Position numbers and translations under genes: made by a program. From Holothuria scabra (taxonomy: Eukaryota; Echinodermata; Holothuroidea; Aspidochirotida; Holothuriidae), in NCBI GenBank assembly GCA_037179385.1, contig CM074190.1:10801206-10865205 (forward strand): 64,000 nucleotides of DNA. Reading direction: 5' to 3'. Positions 24,801-34,500 of this stretch are shown piece by piece. The notes beneath the pieces were generated by a model. The model searched no databases. It saw nothing but the letters and a program-made list of their open reading frames with translations, and had not been told where the DNA came from. Positions within the stretch are counted from its first letter, which is position 1; every line of letters starts with the position of its first letter.

Positions 24801-25908
24801 AACTTCGCCACTGGCTAACCTTTGCAGCAAGTATGGAATATATTCCTGTCACTGGGTAAATTGTGTAATAACAGTAAATGCCTCATTCAATACTAAAATG
24901 GATGAGCGCTTTGCGGTGTAGAGGCGGGGCTTGTCTCAGAACTTTCCAACAGAAAAGTTCTTGACTGTCTTGCAGACAGTTCTTGACATTCTAGACTGTA
25001 TGGTTTCACGGCAAGAAAGCCATGCCAAATGAGATGTACCAAGATCTATGCTGGAAATTTAATCACTTGCAGAATGGTCAGCCTCTCAGTGACATCTCAA
25101 GTTGACATTGAACTTTGCAAAAAACAGAGTGCCCAACCTCTGAGGAACTGTACCGGTACTGCACCAAAACTTATGGCAACAAAAATGATTGAATGTTGTG
25201 ATTGGGAGAAATTTTAGTAATTGGACCTTTGTGTCTGTATAGAATCATTTTGCCAAAATCTGTTGAAACCAACAATTTTTCTAGCTTAGGCCTAACTACC
25301 ATAAAAAAAAATTCAGTGCAATACTTTCTTTTTTGGCGGTAACCCAGCAAAATTGTGTTGACTGATTTGCCCAAAAAGTGCCACCATTTTGCGTGTAGAC
25401 ACTTCTAAAATTAAAAAATTGGAGACAGTTTTTTTATTTGTTTTGCTGCAAAATTGCTTTATTGCATGATTTAAAAGAAGATTGGGACTTATTGCATTGG
25501 ACAAGATTTTTTTTTCACTGTACTGGGGAAAGAGTGGATATTATCCCTGAGAGAAAATGCTCAGACTAATTGATCTAGCAAAAAATAATTCTCCCCTGTC
25601 TTAAGGTTAAATCCCCTTTAAATCTTTACCCATGCCAATGTCAAATTATTATGTGGTATGAAATATGTGTAAATGCAGTGGAATGAGATGTAACTTCTCA
25701 GGTTATAGGATTGCAAAATTCATGGGAACCCCTTTATTTGGATCTCATCATTTGCACCTAGGAAACCCACTATCGGGTTCTGCGTAAAGATAGAGGGGCG
25801 GTAAGCAATCTTTGGTACACAACTTGGTGTTCAGGGATATTGTCATCATATGCAATAGACAATGGGGCTTCAGTGTTTCCATGAATGAGGGATTAGGGGA
25901 CCTGTCCC

Positions 25909-25939
<31 letters not shown>

Positions 25940-28900
25940 AATTGTTACCGTAGTTTTTAATGTAAAAAGAGGATACCTTTGCAACTAAGTCTGAACTTTC
26001 TTAAATAAATAGTCTTCAAAATCGCAAATTATAATAGCCTTGAAGCAAGCTTTTGCCCTCAAACCAGCTTGTAACTTTGGCCAAGGGCACCATAAATTTG
26101 GACTTGTGATTTGGCTGTAATAAATCCCCCTTTTTTGAGTTTCTGGTAGAATACCTGGATATAATGAATCCTATAGCCTTCATCTTCAAAGCAACTCTGT
26201 GTGCCATAAATAGGAATGAAGAACATGACTCAATTCCCCACAGCCAGAAATGTTTCCTCAATTATTATTGTAATCATAACACTCTCCTCATATTTTACTT
26301 GGTGGTTCTTTGCTCATATGTATAACCTTCTACAGGCATAAAAGCCAGACTGAGTGAACTCAATGCAATTGATCATTATGTGAGTGTTGCAGTTGCTCCT
26401 CCTTCCCCTGTGTCTTACAGATTAGTAACAGTACAAAATATTTCTTCTCTTTTTTAGTTTGATATGGCCCATATTGACAAGATCCAAGCAAAACTTGGCC
26501 AGATTGCTGTGCAACAAAAGGATCAGATTAAAGAATTTTTCAGAAGAAATGACCCACAATCAACAGGAATGGTAGCATATGACCAGTTCAGGTAAACTCA
26601 AAATTTTGTTTTGATATTGTTCAGTAGTTAATGAGAGATTGTCAAGTACTTTTACAATGCCTTAAATATTGCCAAAATGTACTGCACTGTCTTTCACTCA
26701 TGTATGTGGGATCATATTATAAAGACTGACAGGTACATTTCCAAGGATGTACTAACTGTACACTCCCAGTTCAGATATAGTTTTTAGGTCAGTAGAGTTG
26801 AGCTAAACAATTGTACTCTTTAAAACTTTTTATATTGGCTCTTATTTGATAAACTCTGTTGGTAGCTCTGTGGTGGTTAGTGTTTCCTTTTCAGTAGAAG
26901 TGAAATGCTTCATCTTAGCAGGAATCGTATACTTACAATTGAAGTCATCTTTTTACAGCACCTTTAGAGCAATGTTGTGTATTTTTTGTTCCATTTTGTC
27001 ACAGGAACCTGTTGGTTCAACTTGGTGGTAGTAACTTATCTGAACATGAAGTCATGACTCTGGCCCGATACTACAGTAACACTCAGGACAACAAGCTGGA
27101 CCTCCAAACTCTAGTTGCCATTGTCCAAGACCAATTGAAGAAAGCCAATTTTGAGAATTTTGTGAATCTAGCAGATGGTTTGGCACATCGTGATACAGAT
27201 AACTCTGGTTTTTTGGATGTGGAACATGTACGCAGCACATGCAATGCCTTTAGGGTACCCCTCCCCACCGATCTGTTGCGAACGTTGCTTGACAAGTAAG
27301 TAAATTTTTGGAACACTAGAATGATTGGCTCAAACAACATACTGTTGCTTGCTATATGCATGGGAGTGATCAGGTTGGATGAGAAAAGATAGTCCAGCAA
27401 ATGAAAATTTAATTATATGCAGGGATGTAAGTGGCAACAGAAAAAAAATCCCACAACTATGTGCTGGCCCACACACATGCGCGCACGAAGCGTTGCGCCA
27501 ACCCAGCCGGGTGTCCGGGTGCAAAGCCCCCAGAAGCTCCAGCAATTTAGGAGTTTTAGCACCCATTTACTCAAGTTTTAGGTAACATATTACTGTAAAA
27601 GATGAAACAAAGTCAAGCCCAGTACATACATTCAAAAGTACAAAATGAGTGCTTTCCACCCTACATGGGGTATCAGCGAGAGAAAAGTGAGTAAAGTGAC
27701 CTTCTCGTTAAAATACATACTGAACTTGTTACACACCTCTCTTTCATATTTTTAAAATTGGAACATGCTGCATAGTGTCTACAATTTTTGTTGATGCTTC
27801 TTTTTCTACGATCCAGTAAACATAAAACTTGACCACATTAGAATAGGCCTAGGTTACGCCACTGTACACACACAGCCTAACAACATAGGGCTGTATGTGT
27901 AGAGCCTAGCCTAGCCTAGGCCTAATGTTAATGAATAACGTTACGTCTAATGGAGATAGAACTTGAGCCTATATATTTACTTCAGTTCTCACTAAAATCC
28001 CACAGAGGTTATGTCCAAAGTAAGTTAGTTTCGGTGATAGTAGCAATAAAAAATTCCAATCCTACTTGAATTCACAAAATTAACGGGATATTTTTCAATA
28101 CAGCAGCCCACCTGTAAGTTGTTGTAAACGTGTTACTATAGTGTGGAGCGAAGTACTATAGCGCAGCGATCGATGATGTACGTGTGCGTAGGACTTTGCC
28201 GCTCAGATTGTATCGTATCGTTGCGTAGAGCGATGGCCATGCACAGACCTACATAGAAGTTAGCAGATAGCCTAGATGCAAAATCCAACGAGGGAAAGAA
28301 CCACAAAGTTTTAATACGAAGAGTGCGCTGTGTAACGTGTTGCGACTAACCTACATAGGCGATTTATCTACGGGTGTAAAATAATAATAAACAACGCAGT
28401 ATGCTGCATTTGGTGCGAAATCCCGGACTTCTACTTACTTTTATTTCTATGGTGAGCTCGGCTCTCCAGCGTTAATCATAAAGCAGGGTTTCGGCTTTGA
28501 TACTATAAGTTCCCATCGTGAAAACTAACACCCTGCTTACAGTGTGGCATCATACGTAAAATCCCAGAGAGAAATTTTGCCAAATATGAAAAAATCCGGA
28601 TTTCCAGATTTATCCGGAAGTCTTACATCCCTGTATATGTATTGAATGGACAATGATGCAGTGGGCAACATGTTGCTGAAATTTGCACTACTTTGGACTC
28701 TTTTGTCAAGGCTGTGCCACTCATATTTTTATCAAGCCGGTTCTCTCTATGTATTTTAAAATTTAAGGAAGAAGGTGGAGAGTCATTTTTGAGAGAAATA
28801 GTTCCATTGTTTTTGCTGTTCATGATATATTTAGTCTTAAAATAAACTCTTAAGGTATAAGGTACCTTATAAGGTATCCAAGTTCACACAAATTGTTCAC

Positions 28901-29791
28901 CTTGATGTATGTTTTATAACTTGTTACATATGTGAAATAACACAACATAAAGCACTTTACACTGCTTTATTATTGGACAGCTGAAGACCGTAAGACAAAT
29001 CACTGTTATAAATTAATGAAGTACAAAGCTTTGGCAAAAATGCAAGGCTGAATAATTGTCTTGAATTTATAGTTATCAGTGAAGTCATTGAAGGAGAATG
29101 ATGCAATGCTGAAGGCTGAGGAAATCATTACAAGGAATCAGAGAGTGGCTTTTGAAGTCTGAAAGTTATTAGACCTTCATGGCAAGTAGAAGCAATGCTT
29201 TTGTGTGTCATGATCAAGGATATTTTCCAATAAAAATTGTTTTGAAAATATTAGATATTGGCCTCCTCATATCAGCCAAAATGAAAAAAAAAATTTTCTT
29301 TCTGTAAGTTTATTACAGTATGGTTAAGTTTTGTTGAGGGAGAACAAACTCTCAAAAATGTATTACTGGTGCAGTCCGATTTATTCAAGAGCCATTTCAC
29401 TTGTATAAGGTGTTCAGCCCAATTAATACAAGGTTTTACGTGGTTTTTACATGACCAAATAAGTATAGGTGTTCGTCTGCAAAGGATTTAAAGAGCTGTA
29501 GTGGGAATACCAAAGTAATGTGAAACTAGTTCATATGTGTTTACTTTCATTCTGTGTAAATACAGCAACTTTTATACATTTTTTGTCTACAACAGGATGG
29601 AAAAGAATGAAGAGGGATGCATTAACTACAACCAGTTTGTTGCCTATCTCAACTGGAAGGACTTCTCCACAGATCAAACCATACAAGCCCCTGTGCAGTT
29701 TGATTCATCATGGACTAACAGACAGGATGCCTCCAATGTGACATCAGTCAATTACATAGCACTGCTCCAAGCAGTTCTTGGTGGTGCTTAG
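9836..29791 (+). CDS. EFHC2: EFHC2: EF-hand domain-containing (DM10) ciliary microtubule inner protein, complete
   Basis: Exons are 9836-9877, 13966-14154, 14615-14765, 16148-16371, 18225-18584, 20396-20534, 21292-21457, 22570-22712, 24322-24518, 26458-26591, 27005-27295 and 29596-29791. All introns are GT-AG and phases join without a break: 2232 nt, 743 residues (human EFHC2 749). Start MALPFLPGN matches the family. Three DM10 domains lie at about 78-190, 215-355 and 425-535. C-terminal EF-hand-like segments are at about 560-583, 645-656 ([12 protein letters not shown], position 12 His not Glu) and 680-693 (Gln at 12), so calcium binding may be weak. The family (EFHC1/2, RIB72 in algae and ciliates) binds inside the A-tubule of ciliary doublets and stabilises the axoneme. 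The N-terminus ([16 protein letters not shown]) favours EFHC2 over EFHC1. The gene is divergent from CMC4 and converges with the SYCE1-like gene. The 42-nt first coding exon is easily missed. Confidence 0.96.
10089..10300. mobile_element. MITE with ACACNGTAAAAAAT termini
   Basis: ACACTGTAAAAAATTTCTGTAG on the left (22 bases, cited by ends 10089-10110) pairs with ATTTTTTACCGTGT on the right. Both arms continue through CAGAACAAAAAAT. The centre holds a second hairpin, GGAAAAAGTACTGTC paired with GACAGTACTTTTTCC. It has no coding content and lies in EFHC2 intron 1. Confidence 0.65.
10335..10564. mobile_element. 230-bp MITE with about 45-bp terminal inverted repeats
   Basis: The left end begins TGGTTGGTTCAAAGTTCGAA and the right end is its complement, with one substitution in the first 20 bases. 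Pairing continues through CAGGTTCT-AATTCGAACACCT-ATT to about 45 bp. Both flanks are TA-rich, so the target duplication is ambiguous. The interior is AT-rich and non-coding. Confidence 0.8.
10670..11445 (-). pseudogene. 5'-truncated, frameshifted LINE reverse-transcriptase C-terminus
   Basis: Reading the minus strand from about 11440, frame one gives [13 protein letters not shown], then [14 protein letters not shown] and [10 protein letters not shown] +1 shift continues as [17 protein letters not shown] and [17 protein letters not shown], then RLRGDMIYM. Another break leads to [16 protein letters not shown] and [16 protein letters not shown]. This order is the standard post-palm tail of CR1/L2/Jockey-type LINE polymerases. 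The 3' end runs into a (GAT)n tail at about 10670-10690 (plus strand ATC repeats), as expected of a non-LTR insertion. It is inactive. Confidence 0.85.
11571..12560. repeat. Diverged copy of the GGTCACACTA repeat
   Basis: CCAGGTCACACTAATGTTAC followed by GATCGGACT-ATCCAATTTTTGTGA parallels the start of the 48.3 kb element. CATATATCTGCACTGG and GACCAAAGAT near 12480-12530 parallel its right part. The middle is longer and diverged. It also contains the phrase (C)ATGAGTCGATCACTT twice (about 11850 and 12055) and a near match at about 12410. It lies in EFHC2 intron 1. Confidence 0.45.
16535..17045. repeat. Dispersed repeat with long inverted arms, copy D
   Basis: The arms at about 16545-16660 and 16880-17040 are reverse complements sharing TTTCATTCATT, GAAGCAAGCAG and ATG-CATCATGGATTCA. 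The outer part (AACATATCAAACATAAATTT then GGACTATTCT) is also found at 1280-1320. It lies in EFHC2 intron 4 and is non-coding. Confidence 0.65.
17140..17560. repeat. Degenerate palindromic array of AAGGTTCACTAGAT
   Basis: Variants of AAGGTTCACTAGAT/TCATTAGAT recur about every 15-40 bp on the plus strand between 17150 and 17310, and as complements (CTATCTAGTGAACTTTT, TCTAATGAACC) between 17430 and 17550. The whole is roughly palindromic around 17370. It is simple short-motif DNA and non-coding. Confidence 0.55.
18018..18062. repeat. Homopolymer junction T-run / G-run
   Basis: Two T runs separated by a single G lead directly into a run of about 10 G and then AGGCGGGTGG. The same T-to-G junction appears in reverse complement at 25910-25940 and directly at about 52115-52133. 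Confidence 0.8.
19665..20160 (+). repeat. 145-bp tandem repeat (about 3.3 units) with a direct-repeat-1 motif
   Basis: Units start near AATCAAGAAGG / ATCTCAAGATGGGTA / ATATCAAGAAGGGTA and share TTAGCATGTG-ATTG-CC, AT-AGATG-ACCCT, TTTTTGGTTGAGG and CAAAGGT-ATTTGG in the same order. Unit 1 has a perfect AGGTCAAAGGTCA (19764-19776), the DR1 consensus for RXR/HNF4-type nuclear receptors; later units have decayed forms. It lies in EFHC2 intron 5. Confidence 0.8.
25908..25940. repeat. C-run / A-run homopolymer junction
   Basis: About 20 C followed by about 11 A; the complement is T11G20. It lies in EFHC2 intron 9. The G-rich strand could fold as a quadruplex or triplex. Confidence 0.85.
27420..28633. 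mobile_element. 1.2-kb non-autonomous hAT-like element
   Basis: It begins CAGGGATGTAAG and ends CTTACATCCCTG, a perfect 12-bp terminal inverted repeat identical for 11 bases to the 36.6 kb element. TATATG abuts both ends (27414-27419 and 28634-28639), a short or eroded target duplication. The interior is CpG-rich, with TAGCCTAGGCC clusters, unlike the surrounding CpG-poor intron. No transposase frame is visible. It lies in EFHC2 intron 11 and is probably recent. Confidence 0.75.
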
Positions 29792-30284
29792 TGGGCTTTA
29801 GATTTGAAAATGTAGAGACAGAATGAACCATTCAGTTGTAAATATTGACATGCAACATCATATAAAGTATTTCTGAATTGAAATTTATTATGAACACCTT
29901 GAACATTTTACTCTGAAAAAGAAGAGAACGTAGGTCATTAAAATCAATATTTGGACTTGGCAATAATTCATATATTAATATGTTAAATTTAAACACTGCA
30001 GATATGAAATTGATAATTAAAAGAAATACAGATAATACTACAAGCAGTTTTTTTCTTGTGCCTTCACTTAAATTACCGTAACTGAGTCCAAATTAAGGTT
30101 CTTCTCTTCATTTACTTGTACAACTGCTAAATTGAATTTTGAATATTTTATCTGTCCATACCATACATGTGCCACATTCTCTCAAACCTTCTGAGGTACT
30201 TAAACTTTTGTATTCCTTGGTTGACAATTCCTCAGAAAATACATAAATACCATGCCTTGAAGTCTTCAGTCACTGTAAGATTCC

Positions 30285-30290
30285 AATAAA
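30285..30290 (+). promoter_or_regulatory. Probable poly(A) signal of EFHC2
   Basis: AATAAA about 495 nt after the stop, followed within 20 nt by a T-rich tract (TTTTTTTGTGGG), a suitable downstream element. A second AATAAA at 31401 would give a longer UTR overlapping the opposing gene's end. Confidence 0.5.
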
Positions 30291-31445
30291 CCTAATTTTT
30301 TTGTGGGCACATGAAATCTATTTTAATTTAATTTGTACTTTAGGTGGCCCTGAATAATACTGGAAATTTTTATAAACTTACCCTACATTATAGATTGGAA
30401 ACATTGATTTTTGCCTCTGGAAAGAGACATTTTTGCAATACTTGAATTAATTTGCAACTGCTAAAGTGTAAATGACACAGGAACATTAACAAATGCTGTA
30501 AATCTCATGAGAGAAACCTAACACTGTTCACCATATGGTACTTGTTTGATACTTGCTCACTGAGTGGCAAGGGCTTCGATCTGGTGAGTGGATTGAGGCA
30601 GCAGAAATTTCCAACAGCTGGAGCCCTGGTTCATGTCCAGGACTGACTTGTCTATAAGTAATACACCCACAGGGATGTAAGTGCACACATACAGGCACAA
30701 AAATAAAGATGTAAACATACCCACGTTCACATGCATGCCCACTACAAACAGAACATGGGGCATTTATAAATGCAGCATTAAACTCAAGCTCAAATAGACA
30801 TTTTTTGAGCCATTTTAAAGTTAAGTGTATACCACAGGTGACTTTAAAAGGTGACTCTAAACAGGTGACTTTAAAAGTTGATACTTTAGGATTGTGTGTT
30901 GGACCAAGAGTCTTTACTGTTGGTCCATGGTTTCTTCAATTTTCTTTTATCTGAATGCATCAAGTATTTGTTGCAGCTTATTGTGACAGCTTTAGTTTCA
31001 AGTGGTTATTTGAGGACTGTGGGGAGGAGAGGTTCTTGTGGCAGTTTTGGTTTTGTAGATTGGGTAGACAAAGCTTATCTGATACAGCATTTATTATGTA
31101 TGTAAGCAAGAATTATTACAGTTGCACAATATTTTTGTGTACTCATGTCACTGAAAGATTAATACCTTACAAATTTAAGTATTTTCTGGTATATTTATCA
31201 CCATAAGTTATATAATTAGTTACACAACTTCCTTTAAGAATAGCACCTACAATTTTTTATGTCAAATTTCTTTGAAAGAATGGTTCCTGGAGTGGCTATT
31301 CAAATTGTTCATTTTGTTTTTGTCTTGTAAATAAATGTGGAACAGATTTAATGTGGACTAAGGAGTGTTTTTTTTCAAGCTTCAAACATCACTGTATGGA
31401 AATAAAATGTATATCAGGCATTCCTAGCAGACCTCAGTATGTTGT

Positions 31446-31451
31446 TTTATT
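31446..31451 (-). promoter_or_regulatory. Probable poly(A) signal of the SYCE1-like gene
   Basis: AATAAA on the minus strand, about 58 nt past the stop codon at 31509. It lies only about 40 bp from the distal plus-strand AATAAA at 31401. Confidence 0.6.
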
Positions 31452-31508
31452 TCATGTAATCTCCTGCAAGACTTCCCAAATCCATCTTGGCAAGATTCTG
31501 CAACCTGT

Positions 31509-34500
31509 TTATTCTTCCACTGTGAGCTGACTCTCTGTGTTATCAGTTGAAAACCTGTAGAAATGAGGAGAAAAAGGACAACTGGAAACAGCAAAATTAT
31601 TTGTGTCATAAACTGTCCTCACATTCACTTTAATAAGATTGCCTCACTGCTCTTATTAGTGCTATAAGAAAAGTATAGAGTTGAGCACCAGAACATAGAA
31701 TAAATTTAAATGAACATTAACTGCCACAGATTCTAAAATTCAAATGGCCTCCTAGCAAATTTACTCTATACATATGTTTTGAGGCCCACTACCCCATCCA
31801 GCCTCATCCTGGTTAACTTACTTCTTTAATTCATCTTTCAAAGCCTCTTCAGTTTCCATTAAGCTCTGCAGTAGTTGTTCTGCATTGGTTTTCTCCAAGG
31901 AAAATAATGACCTTTAACAGAGAGAAAACAGTTAAAGAGTACAACATCTTTTCAGTTCACAATCTAACATCACAACAAGTATCATAATACAATGGTTATC
32001 ACATTCATGTATTTATTGAAAAATTTCTTTGTTACAGTTTGGGACAACTATGGGTCACTTACAGAATATCTTGTCTCTCTTCAGGGCTGAAATCTTCCTT
32101 CCTTGTGGGATTCCCATCCTGCAATTCTGATTGAGCTTGAAGTTCAGACAATTTCTGTTGAAGATTTTCAACTTCACATTTTGCAGAAGTAACTGGAAGA
32201 AGTAAATAATACATGTGTGTGTTCGATTTTATTCCTGGAGATCCTACATCATAAGTGTGCTGGTGCATACGGGTGGTGGGGAAAACATGCAGAGGGTATG
32301 TTCTCATTGAAAATTGTATTTCTCATTTTACACTTAAAATCTGAAACAATTTTCACAGGTCACACAGAAATAAAATCCTGTGGTGAGTTCCTCTTATGTT
32401 AATGAAAAATATCTTTTGGAAATGAAATTCATGCAAAATATTCCAAGAAAGCCAATAAAGTTAAATACATCTACAGTACATCTGGATGCAGATCTATCAG
32501 GTCTTTTCTAATCTCCTCTAAAAGGGCAAGACCTGTCCCAACACTTATTTTGAAGCAATGTAGCTAAATCTCAGAATTTTCTTCATACTTCCCTTCAAAG
32601 TAAATTTTAGAGCTTCAGTAGGCATATTCGATGTAAACCAAGCAGTAACTCAAAGTAAATTTCACAACCTTTGAAGGAGAAAAATTGTTGCATGACCTTA
32701 AAGAGACAAAAATAAAACAGGACGGCCAATAAACTGAAGAAAAAGGACAGTGTACTAACTAATATAAGTTCAGGATGATTGCATATTCCCTTTAAATTCT
32801 AACACTAGCAATCATGTTGAACTCCATTTTAAGTAGTCATGATAACAATGTTCTCTGTATTATTACAGCTGAACCATTTTTGACACAACATGTAAATTAA
32901 CTGTTTTGTCAAGCTGACACTATATAACACATTCCTGTTGGTGCATTGTTAAATCTCAGCCAGCTGACTAGCTACAACAGCTCTTGGGAAAAAAATTTAG
33001 AGGGGCCACAACTGGAATAAAGGGACCGTTGCGACTAAATGTAGCAGCTCTTGGCATCTCTTAAGTGTAACACATGTATGCAACAATCAGAAAAAATTAT
33101 TTTTCTCTTGATAATAATAATATTGCTCCCACACTTGGTAAACTCAAACATTCAAAATGTGAAGTTGAAATGCAGCCACCCCAACATGGGTTAGTATTGT
33201 AGACTTTCCTGTTTCATGACAGGACCTTGATTATCTTGTAACAATATTTTTTCTCATCAATTGTGAAATAAGAATTTGAATAACTGCTTGGTGTACCTAA
33301 AATGGGCAATATGGAAGTGCAAAAATATGAAAGATATTTTGAAAAGAAATTGTGAGATTTGGCTGATGCTTCAAAATAACTTTGGTGTGACTGCTCTTGT
33401 CCTTTAAGAGTTATGAAGAGAAGTAAGTTTTTATGAGAAGATCTTGTACAGAACAAAAAACTCAATTGTGAACAAATGAATAATAGTTTACATATTTCCT
33501 TCATTGGAAGAATCTGTCCTTTTCATAGTTTGCATGGCAAAACTCATATTATTACAAAATTGAATATATTCCCCATTTACAAATTCTGTTACAGTCTCAA
33601 ATAGTACAGCTGTATATAAACCGGGTTAACATCTTTTTACTTGCTTTTATTCATTAAGTCATTAACACAGTTTTGCTCTCAAGTCAGACATTTTTCTGAG
33701 AACATTTACACCCCTGTGATCAACATGTGTATTAACTCATTGAATTAAGTTGCAAGACAAATTAAAGATAGATCCATACTCTCCCCACCTTTCGTTGTGA
33801 TCTCAAGGCTCCTTTTTTCAAGCATAGATGTCTCCAATTGTAGAGATTCATCTGTCTGTGAATTAGGTCAACAGAATTTACTTACATAACCACAAAAAGA
33901 CTCTGCATGTATATGATATCAGCAGTACATTAGATTTTCCATAGAGGAAATATTCTGAACTAAAATCTGAATGATGGTGGGGATATACTACTTACAGACA
34001 AATCCAAATACTGGGGAATAGACAAATGATTGTCTGAATTTTGTGGGCAAATTCTTTTTTTAACCATCTCATGGATGATTATACACTAAAAGAGTCCTTG
34101 ATTCTCTCCCTTTAACTGAATACTAGGGTTTAGAAAATGAAGTTAAGATGATGTAAGGCTGAAGGACCCCACTAATGGCCACCTTAGCTAGCCACTCAGA
34201 TTCCTCTAGAGGTAAAGTATGTCCACACAGAAGCAAACATTAGGTATACCATACCTATATGGAGTAGCTCATGGGCTGGTTTCTAACCATCGAAGATACC
34301 CTAGATGTCAGTATGAAAGGAGCAATACTTAAATGGTGACAAAGGAAAGTTTTCTAATTATGCAGAAGACACTGTTCTTGTTTTGAATGGGTTAAACGTT
34401 CTCTGTATTTTCTATGTCTGTAGATTGTTAAATCTTCATTCACGCCAGTGATTATGGACGTACTTCAATGTTGGTAACTCTTTGTATATACAATGGAAAT

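Larger units (their letters stand above)
29792..31508. other. Convergent 3' ends of EFHC2 and the SYCE1-like gene
   Basis: The EFHC2 stop is at 29789-29791 and the opposing stop at 31511-31509. Plus-strand AATAAA hexamers at 30285-30290 and 31401-31406 could end EFHC2. The stretch is AT-rich with no supported coding exon; frames at 30896-31206 lack family signal or splice support. Confidence 0.6.
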
